Positions 8,674-20,577 of a DNA stretch of 64,000 bases are shown one piece after another. Origin of the DNA: Costus lasius (taxonomy: Eukaryota > Streptophyta > Magnoliopsida > Zingiberales > Costaceae); the NCBI GenBank assembly GCA_027563935.2, contig JANVAS020000203.1:8122001-8186000 (forward strand), given 5' to 3'. The notes beneath the pieces were generated by a model. That model saw only the letters and a program-made list of their open reading frames with translations. It did no database searches and was not told the DNA's origin. Position numbers and translations under genes: made by a program. Within the stretch, counting starts at the first letter, position 1. Each line of letters starts with the position of its first letter.

Positions 8674-11600
8674 ATGAGCTTCAATGTGCGATCCCTACTG
8701 GAAAGGGAGAAGTTTGCTGGGCCAAACTTCTCAGACTGGTACGGACACCTTAAGATTGTTCTTAAGGCTGAGAGGAAACTGTATGTCCTCGAGACGGCTA
8801 TGCCGCCTCAACCCGCTCCGAACGCCGCAAGGGCGGTTCGGGATGCCTATGAAAAGCATGTCAATGATAGCATTGATGTCGCTTGCCTGATGCTAGCGTC
8901 TATGACGCCACAGCTGCAGCGTCAGCATGAGGATATGTCTGCTATAGAAATTATAGCAAACCTCAAGATGCTGTATGCTGCACAGGCGAGGACTGAGCGC
9001 TATAATTTGACTAAGCTTTTCTTTCAGAGCAAACTGGCTGAAGGGAGTCCAGTGGGAGCTCATGTGCTCAAGATGATTGGGCACAAAGAGGCTCTAGAGA
9101 AACTGGGGCATACCATCAATCAGGAGCTTGCTGTAGACATTATTCTGCAGTCCCTCCCGGCCTCTTTCGATCCGTTCATTATTAATTTTAATAAGAACAA
9201 GATCGACTGTACTCCGGCAGAGTTGCTGAATATGCTCTTGACTACAGAGGAGACTCTAAAGGGAAAGCCTTCAACCTCTGTCTTGATGTTTCCTTCCAGG
9301 AACAAGAAGAAGGGGAAGAAGGGCAAAGCCCCTGTCAAGAATTACAACAAGGCTCTGAAACAGAAGGTTAAGCGGTCAAAGGAATACAGATGTTTCCATT
9401 GTGGCCAGCTGGGTCACTGAAAAAAGGACTGTAAAGCGCTCCAAGGAGACAAGAAGGGAAGCATCGCTTCTCGCTCAGGTATTTTTGTGACTGAAGTCAT
9501 GATATCTTCTTCTTCCATATCATGGGTGTTGGACACTGCATGTGGAGTTCACATTTGTTCAAATGTACAGGAACTCAAGAGAAGAAGACAGGTGGGACAG
9601 CATGAGGTGGACCTACGAGTTGGAAACGGGGCACGGGTTGCTGCTGTTGCTGTAGGAGAATATTACATCTCATTACCATCTGGACTTGTATTGGAACTAA
9701 ACAATTGTTACTTTGTACCTAGCATTACCAAGAATATTATCTCTATTCCTGCTCTTGTCAGGAAAGGATTTTCCTTTGAATGCAATATTTTAAAGTGTGT
9801 TATTTCTTGTGATAATATTGTTTATGCTACTGGATCAATTAACAATGGGTTATTCATGTTGGACATGGATTGTTCTATACAAACAATTGATAATAAGAAA
9901 GCCAAGTATGCTGATGACAGCACCTTGCTATGGCATAGTCGTTTAGGCCAGATTAACAAGAAGCGCATTAAGCGGTTGCATGATCATGGACTGCTGGGAT
10001 CATTCTCCTATGAGGAGATTGATACATGCAAAGCTTGTTTATTGGGTAAAATGACGAAGTCTCCTTTTCTTAACAAAGGTCAAAGGGCTTCGAGTTTACT
10101 TGACCTTATACACAGTGATGTGTGTGGGCCATTTAGTAAACATGCCAGAGGTGGCTATTCATACTTCATTACCTTTACTGATGATTTCAGTAGATATGGG
10201 TATGTCTATCTTATGAGACATAAGAGTGAATCTTTTGACAAGTTCAAAGAGTTCAAGAATGAAGTACAGAATCAGCTAGGCCGAAATATCAAGGCACTTC
10301 GCTCAGATCGAGGTGGTGAATACCTAAGTCGAGAGTTTACTGACTATCTGAAGGAGTGTGGGATTATCTCACAGCTCACTCCACCAGGAACACCGCAGTG
10401 GAATGGTGTATCCGAGAGGAGGAACAGAACCTTACTAGATATGGTACATTCTATGATGAGTCAGGCTACTCTACCTTACTCCTTTTGGGGTTTTGCACTG
10501 GAAACAGCTGCAAAGGTACTAAACCGAGTGCCATCCAAGGCAGTTTCAAAGACTCCATATGAGTTATGGTATGGGAAACAGCCGAGCTTGGCATTTATAA
10601 AGATCTGGGGTTGCGAGGCTTATGTCAAAAAGCTCGCCTCTGGGAAACTAGAGAGCAGATCTGAGAAATGCATCTTTGTCGGTTACCCTAAGGAAACTAA
10701 GGGTTATTATTTCTACGATCCCAAAGAGAACAAGGTATTTGTTGCTCGGACGGCCATTTTTCTTGAGAGGGAGTTTCTTCTGCAAGAGGCCAGTGGGAGA
10801 GAAATAAAGCTGGATGAGAATCCAGAGGAAGGACAAAGTAGTCAAGCACAATTGGATGAGCATGAGCCAGTAGAACAGGTTATTGAACAACCTGAGGCTC
10901 AGATATCACGGGAACCGCGTAGATCGGGAAGGATCCGTCGACAGCCTGAGCGCTATGACGGAGTCTACATCATTAATCATGATGAACCCCTCAGTTATGC
11001 GGATGCGGTCAGTGGACCGGAGTCAGCTAGATGGCTTGAAGCTATGCGAGCCGAGATGGACTCCATGTCAGATAACCAAGTCTGGGATTTGGTTGATCCG
11101 CCTCTGGGAGTAATCCCTATAGGCTGTAAATGGATCTTCAAGAAGAAGATTGACATGGATGGTAACGTGGTTACCTATAAAGGCAGGCTAGTTGCGAAAG
11201 GTTTCAAACAAATCTACGGGATAGATTATGATGAAACTTTCTCTCCTGTAGCCATGTTCAAGTCTATTCGGATTATACTTGCGATAGCGGCATATTATGA
11301 TTATGAGATCTGGCAGATGGATGTGAAGACTGCTTTCCTTAATGGAAAACTGGATGAGGATGTGTATATGACACAACCTGAAGGATTCACTAACCCATCA
11401 GATCGTCATAAAATATGCAAGTTAAAGAAGTCTATTTTTGGACTTAAACAAGCATCTAGAAGCTGGAATATTCGTTTTGATGAATCAATCTGTGAATTTG
11501 GTTTCATCAAGAACGAAGATGACCCGTGTGTATATAAGAGGTTTAGTGGGAGCGTAATCACTTTCCTAGTCCTCTACGTCGATGATATCTTAATCATTGG

Positions 11601-12558
11601 AAACGATATTCCTGAACTACATGCTGTTAAAGCATGGTTAAGAAAATGTTTCCAGATGAAAGATTTAGGAGAAGCAGCCTATGTGTTAGGTGTGAAGATC
11701 TACAGGGATAGATCTAAGAGGCTTCTCGGGCTGTGCCAGAGTACTTACATCGATAAAGTCCTGGAGAGATTCCATTTAGAGAATTCTAAAAGAGGATATC
11801 TTCCAGTCAGACATGGTCTGAATCTTTCAAAGAGTCAGTGTCCACAAACACAGACTGAGAAAGATGAAATGGACAATACGCCTCATGCTTCGGCTATTGG
11901 ATCCATATTGTATGCGATGTTATGTACTCGTCCAGACGTCGCTTACGGGTTAAGCGTGACCAGTCGATTCCAAAGTAATCCAGGTCAGGCGCACTGGATT
12001 GCAGTCAAGAACATTTTAAAATATCTGCGGAGGACCAAAGATATGTTCTTGATATATGGAGGTCAGGAAGAACTCAGTATAGAAGGATATACTGACGCTT
12101 CGTTCCAATCTGACCAGGATGATTTCCGATCGCAATCAGGCTATGTTTTTAGCTTGAATGGTGGAGCGGTGGTGTGGAAAAGTTTCAAACAGTCTATTGT
12201 TGCTGATTCCACAACAGAAGCTGAGTATGTTGCAGCCTCGGAAGCATCCAAGGAGGCAGTGTGGATTCGTAAGTTCATTCAAGAACTTGGTGTTGTTCCA
12301 TCGTGTGCAGATCCTTTGGTTATCTTCTGTGATAACACTGGAGCAATCGCACAAGCAAAGGAACCACGGTCGCACCAGAAGTCCAAGCACATACAGAGAC
12401 GGTTTTACTTGATCCGGGAGATCATTGATCGTGGTGAGATCAAAATCTGCAAGGTTCATACAGATGACAATCTGGCAGACCCGCTTACCAAGCCTCTGGC
12501 GCAGCAGAAGCATGAGAAGCACTGTAATAATATGGGTTTGAGATTTCTCAACCATTAG
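8674..12558 (+). pseudogene. A1 Gag-Pol polyprotein, one nonsense codon
   Basis: This is one frame of 1,295 codons, broken only by TGA at 9418-9420, where A2 and A4 have Trp. The start (MSFNVRSLL) is the first ATG of the conserved Gag. In order: Gag (DWYGHLKIVLK; zinc knuckle Cys240, Cys243, His248, Cys253, with the stop at 249); protease (WVLDTACG, Asp287); integrase zinc region (His421, position 426, Cys452, Cys455); integrase catalytic core Asp482, Asp545 and Glu581 with the usual 35-residue gap; RT with YVDD at 968-971; and RNase H (GYTDASF near 1141, STTEAEYVA, DNTGAI). At 426 A1 has Gln where A2 and A4 have His, so integrase zinc binding is probably damaged. Gag packages the RNA; Pol copies and integrates it. 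It is almost intact but not functional as it stands. Confidence 0.95.
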
Positions 12559-12567
12559 ATTAAGTGC

Positions 12568-12577
12568 AAGTGGGAGA
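12568..12577 (+). other. Polypurine tract of A1
   Basis: AAGTGGGAGA lies ten bases after the Gag-Pol stop and one base before the LTR. Confidence 0.85.
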
Positions 12578-12578
12578 T

Positions 12579-14245
12579 TGTTGGGGTATGCCCTTAAGGC
12601 TAATGTTTGAGGCCTTGGGATTCTTTCAGTATCATGTATAAACTCTTATGTTTATAAAGGCAATGGTTGTTATTCAGCTTGTTACATTGTCTGCTGCAAT
12701 AAGTGTGCTTCTGAATAATGTCTCAAAGCTGTTCTGCTAGGCTGACATGCTATATGTCCTTAGTCGAGATATCTTGGTGAACATGAGACAGCCTTGATAT
12801 GATTGAGACTAATATGTGTTCTAATCTTATAGGATGCTTCGAGCATGGAATAAGATGTAGACTCATGGGTACATTGGATGTACTGGACAGACCCTACTAG
12901 GATATTCAATTGCTTGTCACAATGTGAATAATCCTTGTTTGCAACAAGTGGCACATGTCCTCTGACTTGAGATCACTTGTGTTTCTAAATGATGATTGTC
13001 ATTGTTTTGAGGTAGTTCAATATCATTTGAAAGATAATGATTATAGACTATCTTGGATAATGATCATGAGTCAGGTTAGGACACTAGTGATAGATATAGG
13101 ATTGCCGTCTCCTTAATTGGAGTGTGATGTTCTAAAGGGGCCCCCCTGGATGAGATGATTGAGAAAGTGTATGGCCATACCCAGGTGACTATGTTCATCT
13201 GATCTAATCATGCTCATCATATTGGAGCTACAGGCTTGACACGCTTGTCCAATAAGAACATCCAGTGGCAAAGGAAATATGTATGCCTTGTGAAGTGGAT
13301 TCACACTTGTGCTGTGGTTTGGGTGTAGTCTTGGAAGACTCTTTCCTTTATATCGGGAGACAGTGATGTGTTGCTAGATACCCCTCACTGATCGTGATAA
13401 CGTAAGTTATCATTACCGACATTTAAAGGAAACCCTCAGGGTCGCACAATTTGATGATATGGCTTACTCATATTAGATCGTGTGGACTGAATGGTTTTGG
13501 TTCAGTTTAAAGGGATTTAAACTCTGATTGTAAGTGAGATCTGGTCTGATCATGTTTGATTGATTAGGGCTTGAGATCGGTAAGCTTTGATCGAGAGTGT
13601 TGATGCTAGATCGGTGAGATCAAGTGCATCAAGTGATGAATGGTCAGATCTAGAACCTTAGGGTTTAATTTGATCTGGACTAATGGCTTGGGTTGATTTT
13701 GATTTGGTTTTTAAACCAAATGCAATTGAACCATGGCTTGGTTCAAAGAGGAGCGATCGGTTCACTTGGAGTGAACATATGGATCGCATGAACGCTTGGA
13801 GTTAAGCGCTTTCCATATTTGGAAGTCGGTTTTTCCCATTTTAGAAAAATGTCTCCACTTCGGTTTCGTGACTTCCTCTTGCCTCTTCCTCTCGACGAGA
13901 CACTCTTGCAAAAGGGGGTTAACATAGGAGAGAGTTCGACCAAGAGAGTCTTCATCCATCATTCCCTTCCATTCGACAAGAAAAACCTTGGAGACTTGCT
14001 AGCACAAGGAACGCCAAGGGAGTAGGCGATCTTCATCTTGTGTGTGAACTCTTTGGAGGAGATCAACGCTGCTCTCTCTTCTTCCAAATCGCCATCCAAC
14101 GCAAATGGCTATGGTATGAATCCAAAGCATTATTTAAGTTGATCATATGTTCTTGCGAAAGATCATTTGAAACCCTAGATTCCGCTATGAAAGTTTTATG
14201 CGCCACCTGATTAGGGTTTCGCTCCCCCTTGAAGGGGACTCTTCA
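12579..14245 (+). repeat. Second LTR of A1 (1,667 bp)
   Basis: It starts TGTTGGGG and ends GGACTCTTCA. It is nearly identical to 5135-6823 apart from the 22-bp length difference. Unlike a normal 3' LTR, a primer-binding site and leader follow it. Confidence 0.93.
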
Positions 14246-15215
14246 ATTAGTATCAGAGGCATGGTTGTCGTTTGATTCATATGATTGCTTAAGGTGATCC
14301 ATATATGCGTTTATGTTTAGATCTAATACTTCTCATCTTGCGAAAATACTAGATGAATGTATTTTACTTGTGGCGCATGTATGAGATTAACTCATGTTGG
14401 CGCATGTATGATGCACACATAGTTGCGCTTGTATTGTTGTAGTTTTTCTTAAAACTTGAACACATGCGCGCCCATCATTAGATCTAAGCGCCTGCTTTAA
14501 ACCCTTAGACGGGTTGATAGGGTTGAAGTCATCCTCTAGGTAAGATCCAACCAGTCTGATCAGACCATCTGACAGCCTAGATGGGTCGACCAGATGGCAC
14601 CTGTGCGCAAGCACGTGGTGGCTATAGGTCGACTGCAGACAGGTGTGTAGCGAGGTCTGGTTGAGACAACCAGTGAACACGCATGAGTTAGGCCCGGGGT
14701 CACACCCGCTTGCCAAAACTCATGAAGGTGGTTCAGCCCTTTGCGCATGCATGGTTGACCATTGGGTCAACTCAAGTCAGTTAGGACTTGGTGCATGCAA
14801 GGGCAGTGGATCTGACTAGATATGATGAGTGGATCCCTATTAATGGACCGTTGTAAGGTAGTAGGGCACATAAGAAAAATAAAATGGATTTCAATGGGGT
14901 TTTGAAAAATTTTATTTTGTCTATGGATCACATGTTGATTGATGCCATCTGCTTGTTTATTTTATCTTATGTGGGTTGCCCATTTAATGTGTGCTGTGCT
15001 GGGGCCTGTGAGCCTGGAGTTAAATTGTAAATTAATTTTTAATTGTGATCTGCGCATCACATATTATTTAATTTATAAAGTGTAATTGACCTGCGAGTCA
15101 ATCTTGTCTAGATAGATTAAATTGTAATTTAATCAGACAAGAGCACAGAGCACACTTGGCAGAAGCGCATGCAGCAGTGGCTTGACCAGGTGGGAGGTCC
15201 AGGGTTCGACTCTGA
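14246..15215 (+). repeat. Partial second copy of the A leader in A1
   Basis: It repeats about 6824-7793 almost base for base. It begins with a mutated primer site, TAGTATCAGAG (14248-14258; A for G at the second base). It stops inside the tRNA-like segment at tctgaga, where the sequence jumps to the LTR end. It has no coding content. Confidence 0.93.
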
Positions 15216-15252
15216 GATTAGGGTTTCGCTCCCCCTTGAAGGGGACTCTTCA
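15216..15252 (+). repeat. 37-bp tail of a third LTR in A1
   Basis: It matches the last 37 bases of the A1 LTRs (GATTAGGGTTTCGC to GGACTCTTCA) and is followed by the target duplication ATTTG. The join to the leader copy shares only GA, which indicates a microhomology deletion. Confidence 0.9.
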
Positions 15253-15257
15253 ATTTG

Positions 15258-15481
15258 TCTGGTGATCTCCTCTTGATGATGGTAACTCTTCCATGTCTTT
15301 GATTTTGCTTGAAAATACCTTAAAGTAGTTTCTTTTTACCTGAAAATCATAAAAACCCAAAATAGAAGTATATTTTGCAATATTTGAAAAATTTATCATA
15401 AAAATAAGCAAAAGATCTTCAATTTAGCAAGAAAAGATATATAAAATGATACAAAATATACTATATATTTTGGTGTCATCG
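15258..15481. repeat. Element X, right part
   Basis: An AT-rich tail of X continues after A1, with no gene. It ends in ATATTTTGGTGTCATCG before the G reading frame resumes at 15482. Confidence 0.6.
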
Positions 15482-15832
15482 GCAATGCAGGGTCAGCGCA
15501 GGGACTTAGGCTCTCGCGGACGTACCCCTTAGTAAGGAGGTCATCCACTTGATGCAGCAGTTTAGCGTGTTCAGTTGGGTTCAAACGATGATGGGGCAGA
15601 TTTGGGAGGGGCGCTCCTGGGATAAGATCGATGGCGTGCTGGATCTCCCTATCCAGAGGGAAACCGTGGGGCAAGTCCTCCGGGCTAATGTCTGCGAACT
15701 CTGCCAACTCAGCAGAGGTGCACATAAGGGACACAAAAGCGGGTGCCGGCGGGGTAGCCGGGGGAGGGACAATGACACCCTTGGAGGTGGACGCACATAG
15801 TTCCTTGGTTGGAGCTGGGATCAAACGGATCT
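15482..15832 (-). pseudogene. Element G: linker and start of gypsy reverse transcriptase
   Basis: On the minus strand this reads LIPGAPLPNLPHHRLNPTEH, then the DDLLTKGYVRES block and SPCADPAL, the start of a Ty3/gypsy RT domain. Residues upstream of it (FADISPEDLPHGFPLDREIQ) are the usual linker after protease. It joins directly to the [10 protein letters not shown] part at 2502-3434 once X is removed. Upstream it is cut by B1 at the duplicated GATCT (15828-15832). No stop is seen within this stretch, but the element is broken elsewhere. Confidence 0.9.
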
Positions 15833-18014
15833 TGTTGGTGTATATGCCCTAGGACCTAGTTTTGGTCAACTTATGTACTACTTGACACTGATATTTATAT
15901 ATCATTCTGGTATTGTCGTTATCATTATTTGACTACACCTGCGATTGTGTACTTACATGATAATGTCCCTGGAGACAGATTGGATCTGTGCTCGAATTAT
16001 AATCCCCAGTCGATGTACCTTAGTGGATATGGGACAGCTATGGTACTTGTGAGACTGGTATGTTGTAAGATCCAAGGATCTTAAGTCCTGGTAAGCATTA
16101 TTTTTGATTTAAATAAAATTATTGACTGAGTTATTATTCCTGAGTATTGATAGTTAATTTATGATAAATTAATTAGAGATTTTTAGTTAATAATTATAGT
16201 TAATTAACTAGAGATTTTGTTGTTAATTAACTGGTTTATTGCTTGTTAAATTATTGTAAGTAATTAATTAGAACTTATTGGTTAATTAATTGGGCTTATT
16301 GGTTAATTAAATCCTTATTGGATGTTAATTAAAATCCTTAATGGATTTCGTTTAAGTGAATGGTTCTTGGTTAAGTTAATTAAATTAATTGGTTAATTAT
16401 GAGATATTCGGTTGGCGCTAATTGGATTTGAAATTCAAATTTATTAGCTAAATAAATTAAACCCTATTTGAATTAATGGGTTAATGGGTTTAAAATTTTA
16501 AAATCCAAAGTTTAAGTGGGATTTGCGCTTAGGGTAAGAGTTTTTGGCGAAATTCTAGCTTGGAAGAACCCTAGGCGACGGCTTGAAAGAAGAAGGCGAT
16601 TCTTGGAAGCTTGGAGGCGATTTTCTTCTTCCTTTTGACGAAATTCTTTGAGGTGGAACTTCCTTGGTGAATTCTTGGAGATTCCTTAGGCGACTTAAAG
16701 GCTTTAGGCGATTTTGTGGAGGATTTTTCACCATAGTATTCTCGGTTCAAGGTGAGTGGAAGGTCTTGTTTGATCTATTAGATTGGTTGTGATTGTATTA
16801 TATGATGCAATTGGATTCTTGGGAAAATTACCATGTTTAAAATCGAATTCTTGGGAAAATTGCTATGAAAACCGAATGTTGGTGTTGACTATGAGAAACG
16901 AAACAATCTCGAAAACTATTGTAAAAATCGAATTAATTTGATGATTGTTTAACCGAAAATTTGTATGAAATTTAAGGTATTTTGGTAGCATTAAATCATC
17001 GAACATTGAGCATGAATTTCTTGTTAATTAGATATTTTATAGAGAATTTTGGCAATATTAAACCAATGATTTTTGTAGCCGAAACCTTGTTAATTGTAGT
17101 TAAACCGAAATTTGATATTGTGGTTAACATGTTTCCATGTGAATTAAATATTGATATTCTCCATGAAAAGTTAGTTTAGGGTATTTTCCATGAAAACCGA
17201 ATTTAAGGCATATCTCCATGAAAACCGAATTTAGGGTAATTATTGTGTAGAGTTCAGGAAGCATTAAATCATTGATCTTAAGTATGAAATTCTTGTTAAC
17301 TAAGGTGTATTTTTAAATTTGATATTATGTTTGAAACCGTGGGTTACATGTGTGATTTGTAAAGTAATTATGCTTTAATTTTATATTGATTTTGGGGCGC
17401 ATGATAAATGTTATATGTCGAATTTTATGGATGCTTGATAAATTGCCAATAATGTTATGTTGTAAAACTCATGTTTATTTAATTAAGATCATGTAATTAT
17501 GTTTGAAAACATTGGGTGATAATTTAGCAAAATTACACTGAACTGACCCGCCTGAAATTTAAGGACTACACAATATTCGGTGAAAATATTATGTGTTATG
17601 ATTTTGAACAATATGTGTGACTATGTGATTTTGAACAATAAGTGTTATGTGATGGGTTTTGTGAATTTGGAAAATTATGGGTTATGTGAATTTGGAAAAT
17701 TATGTGATTATGTATGGTTAGGACTAAGGCTAGGTGTAACTATGAACTCAAGGGGATAGTCCTTATGTGTTATGTTAAGGGTTTGAATTTCAGCCCTGTA
17801 TTGTGATATGTGAGGAGGTTGATGTTCAGCCTGCCTATTATGATTATTGTGATGGGGGTTGATGTTCAGCCTGCCCGATATGATTTTTGTGATGACTATC
17901 CTAGAGTCTAGTTGACACTTAGGAGTCCACCTTTGTGAAATATGTTCACCTATGTGAAATATGAATTAAGATGTGTCTGTTGTCCAGTAGGAACCTTTTG
18001 GGAGAACGGGTTTT

Positions 18015-18290
18015 GACCCAAAGTGCCATGTCTTGGTCAGACAGGGGCCACCTCTTGATGTCACTACTCTTTTTGTGATGGGGTAATATAAGACCCAAAG
18101 TGCCATGTCTTGATCAGACAGGGGCCACCTCTTGATGTCATTACTCTTTATGTGATGGGGTGATATAAGACGCAAAGTGCCATGTCTTGATCAGACAGGG
18201 GCCACCTCTTGATGTCGTCACTCTGATGTGTTATGGGGTGAGGGACCAAAGTGCCACGTCGTGACCTGGCGGGGGCCACCTCTTGATTCT
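18015..18290 (+). repeat. 77-bp tandem repeat in S (about 3.6 copies)
   Basis: Units starting GACCCAAAGTGCCATGTC or variants begin at 18015, 18092, 18169 and 18244. The last is the most diverged. Confidence 0.85.
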
Positions 18291-19020
18291 ACTCACTATC
18301 CATGTTTATGTGTTGCATGCGGCTCCCAGTGCTTTGGCCAAGCCGGGTTAGACCATATTGGTCACTACTGAATATGCTGGACAACTAGGTTGATTATGTG
18401 TTGGTGTGTTTAGTGGTTTAGAGTATGACTCTAGAACCTGAGTTTGTGAACCTAAGTTATATGTGTTTAGTTGGTTTAAAATATATGTGTTTAATTGGAT
18501 TAGAGTAAAACTCTAGAACCTGAGTTTGTGAACATGAGTTTGTTATATGCTAGTGTGTACATCTGACTGTCTATATGATTTCTATTTCTTGATTTTGTTA
18601 TATGTTGACATAATGTTCTTGCTAAAGATTTTTAAAATAATCTGCCTATATTTTTGAGTGTATGTTATGGATGGTCGATTTAGACTATCCACTCACTGGG
18701 CTGTGTAGCTCACCCCTCACTATTTTCAGGCATAGAGCAGGGGCGCATGTCTTGAGTGCTTTGGCGTGGATAATTATGCTGTTTGCTGTTTTAAGAATTT
18801 TTATGCTTAATTCTTGGGGCCGGTTGTGGCCTTAACATAAATTATATGAACTATGTGAACCATGTGAACTATGTGAATTTGTGTTGCCTGATTGTGGCAA
18901 TTAAATGAGTTTGATTTTTGTGTCACCGCGGGCTTCAGCTTGGTTTCGGTGTTTGGTATGAGTTTATAAAATCGATTTTGTGATTTTGTTTTGAATTTTG
19001 GCTTGTTGTATATTCTATGA

Positions 19021-19180
19021 AATCGGTTTTGATATACCCTGTTACTTGCATATGTCTAGTGCAAGTATTGCCTGGTGGCAGGTACCTTTATGGATTTTAT
19101 GAATTTGAATCGGATTTGATATAACTGTTGCCTTGCATATGTCTAGTGCAAGGATTGCGTGGTGGCAGGTACCCTTATGT
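19021..19180 (+). repeat. 87-bp direct repeat in S (about two copies)
   Basis: Units begin at AATCGG (19021 and 19108). Each includes CTTGCATATGTCTAGTGCAAG, minus or plus one base, able to form a hairpin, followed by GGTGGCAGGTACC. Confidence 0.8.
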
Positions 19181-20569
19181 GATTTATGATAATTGGGTTT
19201 TGTGGATATTTATGTATGGGTTTTTGGAAATTTTCAGATCGTGTTTTTTTTCTTGAACTCGGTTTTACCTAGCATATGATCGATCTTATACGAAACATCC
19301 TGTTTCTTTTATGAAATGTGCCATTTGTTTGGGGTTAAGAATGTGGGATGTTACATATGTGGGCTGGTTAGGCACGTGGTGCTAACGCAGACACATGGGT
19401 ATATCATTGGGGATATACTGGATAGACCCGCTATGAGGCTATGACTTGGTGTCATGAGTTATCCTCATAAGTGACAGGAGATGCATTGATCCCTTGACTT
19501 GAGGTCATTGATCATTCTATATGATTAGGGACTTGCTTTGATACAACCTAACACCTTGCCGTAGCTGGGAGGTCATAACGGTTGTTATTGAGCATGTCAC
19601 GACCCATATGAGAAGATCAATGGACAGACATAGGATTTGCCCCTTCCCTAAGGAAGTATGATATCCATGGAGCTCCTTTATGGTTCTATGACTGAGAGTG
19701 TATGGCCATACCCAGGTGAGAACCTGTTTTAGTCATAGCCATGTGATTGGATGAAAACAAGTGGTGACACACTTGTCCAATCAGATATCAGTTCGGCAAA
19801 GAGACTGTAATGCATCTGTACCTAGTTGCGATGATGGGGATGTCGATGTCGATATCCATTCCAACGACCTGGGTAGCAGCGATGCACTGCTAGGTGCCAC
19901 TCACTACTTGTGATGACCTTTGATCAGCACTGCCAGCGTCAGAGGAACCTACAGGGTCGCACACCTTGATACTTGAGTTCTCGTATTGATCGGGATGCCT
20001 TATGATCGAGTTATTGGATAACTCGGATCTAATTGGGAGATTTCATCAGCGCCAATGGGCCTGATGAGATGGAAGAATGTTATTGGAGCCAAACTTCATT
20101 TTTGGCAGGTTGACCCGTATTTGACCATGGTTGGTCACATTTGGATTAGGGTTGCATTGGATTGGATCCAAGTGCTTAATCAACCTATGCAATGATGTTT
20201 GGGCTAGCTCATTATCCAATGAGGCCCAATAACAAGTTCTCATGAAGAGATGAGAGGCTAAAAGGGTATAATGGGGAGAAACATGAACCATTAGGCGCCT
20301 AGGGGCATAATGGGGTCATGTTGGCGCCTTTGCTTCATTATGGAAGTAAAGGGCGCCTCCCCCTCTCTTCCTAGGATGGAATGCATGCCTCTATGGCATT
20401 GCTTGAGGCGCAAGGCAAGGCCTTGGCGCACAAGGAAAGACGTGGGAACAAAAGGTAAGGTTGAATGAGAATTATGGAAATGTCTTGGAGACTTTCCTTA
20501 TCTCAAACCTCCTCATCCTAGCCCTACACTTGTCATGATCCTAGCCATTAACCTAACCGCCTCTTGCCC

Positions 20570-20577
20570 TATAAATA
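20570..20577 (+). promoter_or_regulatory. Candidate TATA box in B1 5' LTR
   Basis: TATAAATA lies about 510 bp before the LTR end, in the right place for a U3 promoter with an R/U5 of about 500 bp. It is repeated in the 3' LTR at 58600-58607. In the B2 LTRs, TATATATA occupies the same position. Confidence 0.5.

Larger units (their letters stand above)
5135..15252 (+). mobile_element. Element A1: copia element with extra LTR and partial second leader
   Basis: The order is 5' LTR (5135-6823), leader and gag-pol (to 12578), LTR (12579-14245), a second partial leader (14246-15215), then the last 37 bp of a third LTR (15216-15252). One target duplication, ATTTG, flanks the whole unit at 5130-5134 and 15253-15257. 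So the unit sits at one insertion site inside X. The layout fits an LTR-internal-LTR-internal-LTR tandem that later lost most of its second internal region and third LTR. Confidence 0.92.
16064..19355 (+). repeat. Solo LTR S (3,292 bp), probably Ty3/gypsy
   Basis: It starts TGTAAGATCC and ends GGATGTTACA, an inverted terminal pattern common in plant gypsy LTRs. An exact duplication TATGT lies on both sides (16059-16063 and 19356-19360). There is no internal region, so it is a solo LTR left by LTR-LTR recombination. It has no convincing gene. The strand is assumed from the B1 orientation and is not proven. The first half is very AT-rich, and it holds two tandem arrays (18015-18290 and 19021-19180). 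Confidence 0.85.

Noticed and set aside
12559..12578. Possible envelope-like gene after RNase H (as in some copia lineages)
   Set aside because: Only 20 bp separate the Pol stop from the LTR in A1, and A0, A2, A4, B1 and B2 are alike.
1..15252. A0 and A1 as two halves of one element
   Set aside because: A0 has its own 3' LTR joined to G, and A1 has a complete ATTTG duplication inside X, so they are separate insertions.
3441..15481. X as a Helitron
   Set aside because: No 5' TC start and no CTRR end with a hairpin at its borders, and a weak flanking duplication is seen.
16982..17179. Short ORF in S (65 codons)
   Set aside because: AT-rich chance ORF in a solo LTR with no recognised feature.
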